From positions 1 through 6,523 of the forward strand of contig JBKGZI010000342.1 in NCBI GenBank assembly GCA_046545675.1: 6,523 nucleotides of DNA. The letters are read 5' to 3'. Shown piece after piece: positions 4,990 through 6,523 of this stretch (positions within the stretch are counted from its first letter, which is position 1; each line of letters opens with the position of its first letter). The stretch is from CAYLTX01 sp046545675. GTDB lineage: Bacteria > Myxococcota_A > Bradymonadia > Bradymonadales > Bradymonadaceae. A model generated the notes under the pieces. That model was not told the origin of the DNA. It saw only the letters and a program-made list of their open reading frames with translations, and did not search any database. Position numbers and translations under genes: made by a program.

Positions 4990-5899
4990 GATAGGCTCGC
5001 GAAAGTCGCGCCTCGCCCTTTGGCAGACGCATTATATCGCCCGGCTCCTCGAAGAGGCCCACGACGGCCTCGACGTCGAGGTCGTCACCATGGACACCCT
5101 GGGTGACAAGGTCCTCGACAAATCTCTGCCGGAGATCGGCGGCAAAGGGCTATTCACCGCCGAGCTCGAGCAAGCGCTTTTGGCCGACCAAGTCGACCTG
5201 GCCGTGCACTCGCTCAAGGATCTGCCCACCGATCTGCCCGAAGGCCTCAAATACGCCGGCTCGCCCGAGCGCGGCACGGCCACCGACAGTCTGATCTCGG
5301 AGAAGTGGAGCGGGCTTGCCGAGCTGCCCGAAGACGCGGTCATCGCCACCGGCAGCCTGCGACGGCGCGCCGAGCTGCTGGCCAGGCACCCCCAATTCGA
5401 ATTTCGCGATCTGCGCGGCAATATTGGAACGCGCCTCGACAAGCTCAAAAAACACGGCTTCGACGCCATCGTCATGGCCACCGTCGCGCTCGAGCGCCTC
5501 GAGATGGCCGACACGGTCACCTGCGAGCTCGACCCCGACCTCTACGTCCCGGCGGTCGGCCAAGGAGCCGTCGGTGTGGAGATCCGCGAGGGCCGCCCCG
5601 ACATCGAGGAGCTGCTCGCCCCGATCTTCGACACTGATACCGTCGAAGCGGTCACCGCCGAGCGTATCGTCATGAACCGCCTCGAGGGCGGCTGCTCGGT
5701 GCCCCTGGGCGCCCACTGCCGGCTCGCCGACGCCCCCGAAACCGAGGGCAAATGGCGGCTGCAGGCATGGGCCGGCAGCCCCGACGGCCGCCGCACGCTC
5801 GACGAGACACTGACCGGAGACGACGCCGCTGTGATGGCCGAGGAATTGGCCGAGCTGCTTATCGACAAGGGCGCCCGCGACGTTCTAGACAATGAGTGA
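4970..5899 (+). CDS. hemC: Hydroxymethylbilane synthase (porphobilinogen deaminase) HemC
   Basis: HemC joins four porphobilinogen molecules into linear hydroxymethylbilane in the cytoplasm. The 309 residues match the family length. Domain 1 starts with IGSRKSRLALWQT (8-20) and has IGGKGLFTAELEQAL (56-70) and HSLKDLPT (80-87) with catalytic Asp84. Domain 2 contains ATGSLRRRAEL (126-136), FRDLRGNIGTRLDKL (145-159) and PAVGQGA (194-200). Domain 3 carries GGCSVPLGAH (240-249), where Cys242 is the attachment site of the dipyrromethane cofactor. The ATG at 4970 lies within the end of hemA (20-base overlap) with AGGA 8 bases upstream. The segment that in many homologues reads PRDAL is ATDSL here (104-108), a mild variant. 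All key residues are present, so activity is expected. Confidence 0.97.
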   Translation: MTPTKVKIGSRKSRLALWQTHYIARLLEEAHDGLDVEVVTMDTLGDKVLDKSLPEIGGKGLFTAELEQALLADQVDLAVHSLKDLPTDLPEGLKYAGSPERGTATDSLISEKWSGLAELPEDAVIATGSLRRRAELLARHPQFEFRDLRGNIGTRLDKLKKHGFDAIVMATVALERLEMADTVTCELDPDLYVPAVGQGAVGVEIREGRPDIEELLAPIFDTDTVEAVTAERIVMNRLEGGCSVPLGAHCRLADAPETEGKWRLQAWAGSPDGRRTLDETLTGDDAAVMAEELAELLIDKGARDVLDNE

Positions 5900-6523
5900 C
5901 GACTCCGAACAATCCAGCCCGAACGTGACCGTCGTCTATACGGGCACACGTGCGCCGACCTTCGAGCACGCACGCCTCCGCGTCGTCCACATGCCCATGC
6001 TGGAGGCCGCGCCGGTCGACTTCGACCACAAAGAAGTGCAACTCCTGGTCAAACAACCCTGCACACTGGTCTTCTACAGCCAAAATAGCGTCCACGTCGT
6101 CGCCCAAAGCGGCATCTTCGACGCCATCGATCTATCCAACCACTCCGTGTGGGCGGTCGGCGAGAAGACCGCCGAGGCGATCGCGGCGCGTTTTGGGGTC
6201 GCGGCGAAGACGCCCGACGACGAGCGCTTCGAGGGCCTCGTCGAGACCTTCGAGCGCCACAGCCCCGCCCTCCCTGCGGTCGCCTTCGGCCTCAAGGATT
6301 CCCCACGCAGCCTGGCCGCGGCGCTGGCCGAGACCTCCGACGTCTACGACGTCCCCGTCTACCGCACCTGCCCCAGGCTCTACCCCGGCCTCGCCCAAAA
6401 GCTCGCCGAGATCGACGCCGACTGGATCGCCTTTACAAGCCCGCGCGGCGTAGCCACGTTTATCTCCCAGGCCTGCGTCTCTAACGGACAAAGCGTTGAC
6501 TTCAACGCGCTCCGCCTGGCCGC
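5892..6523 (+). CDS. hemD: Uroporphyrinogen-III synthase HemD (cut by right edge)
   Basis: HemD closes hydroxymethylbilane with inversion of ring D to give uroporphyrinogen III, the precursor of haem, sirohaem and corrinoids. 210 residues are visible; the family is about 250, so the C-terminal end is missing. Recognisable elements are VVYTGTRAP (14-22), LVFYSQNSVHVV (59-70), WAVGEKTAEAI (87-97), a second-half start VYDVPVYRT (151-159) and DWIAFTSPRGVATF (177-190). These are the conserved points of an otherwise variable family with two similar domains. The ATG at 5892 overlaps the end of hemC by 8 bases (ATGAGTGA), so it is translationally coupled. No stop appears before the window edge. Confidence 0.93.
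   Translation, partial: MSDDSEQSSPNVTVVYTGTRAPTFEHARLRVVHMPMLEAAPVDFDHKEVQLLVKQPCTLVFYSQNSVHVVAQSGIFDAIDLSNHSVWAVGEKTAEAIAARFGVAAKTPDDERFEGLVETFERHSPALPAVAFGLKDSPRSLAAALAETSDVYDVPVYRTCPRLYPGLAQKLAEIDADWIAFTSPRGVATFISQACVSNGQSVDFNALRLA

Noticed and set aside
5068..5081. 14-bp perfect palindrome CCTCGACGTCGAGG inside hemC
   Set aside because: It encodes ordinary HemC sequence (Leu-Asp-Val-Glu), and similar GACGTC-centred palindromes occur in nusA-rimP and the amidase gene wherever Asp-Val codons meet. Codon use explains it.
1..6523. A novel defence, mobile or biosynthetic system
   Set aside because: All protein-coding parts belong to well-known housekeeping families, and no transposase, integrase, toxin, repeat array or unknown conserved gene is present.

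Overview
This window looks like chromosomal housekeeping DNA from a fairly GC-rich Gram-negative bacterium. Two things suggest a deltaproteobacterial, Myxococcota or Bradymonadota type: the style of the NusA N-terminal domain, and the order ccsA/hemX-like gene, hemA, hemC, hemD. That placement is inferred from protein style and gene order only. No mobile element, CRISPR array, rRNA or tRNA was seen.

Left arm, minus strand (1-1371): the start of nusA, running off the left edge, is preceded by rimP (13 bases between them). This is the common ribosome-maturation and transcription-elongation pair. RimP starts with TTG behind a strong Shine-Dalgarno. The DNA upstream of rimP (about 1372-1600, minus strand) holds a run of inverted repeats ending in an intrinsic-terminator-like hairpin with a T tract about 50 bases before the rimP start. 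It could be an attenuated leader or a short terminated RNA.

Centre, plus strand (1760-2569): a single nitrilase-superfamily amidase resembling Nit1 (deaminated glutathione amidase), with all four catalytic residues. An 8-bp perfect hairpin spans its stop codon. A gene-poor stretch of about 309 bases follows. It carries a perfect 6+2+6 dyad 43 bases before the next gene.

Right arm, plus strand (2879-6523): a compact tetrapyrrole operon. A CcsA/HemX-like membrane protein overlaps hemA (glutamyl-tRNA reductase) by 4 bases, hemA overlaps hemC (hydroxymethylbilane synthase) by 20, and hemC overlaps hemD (uroporphyrinogen-III synthase, cut by the right edge) by 8. HemA makes glutamate-1-semialdehyde from glutamyl-tRNA (C5 route). 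After the aminomutase and HemB steps, which are not in this window, HemC makes hydroxymethylbilane and HemD closes it to uroporphyrinogen III. The CcsA/HemX-like protein probably influences HemA or haem handling. It has lost most of the tryptophans of the family's WWD motif.

I see no clearly new multi-gene system. The least ordinary items are the structured rimP-nusA leader, the charged insertion in NusA, the degenerate WWD region, and the dyad before the hem operon.
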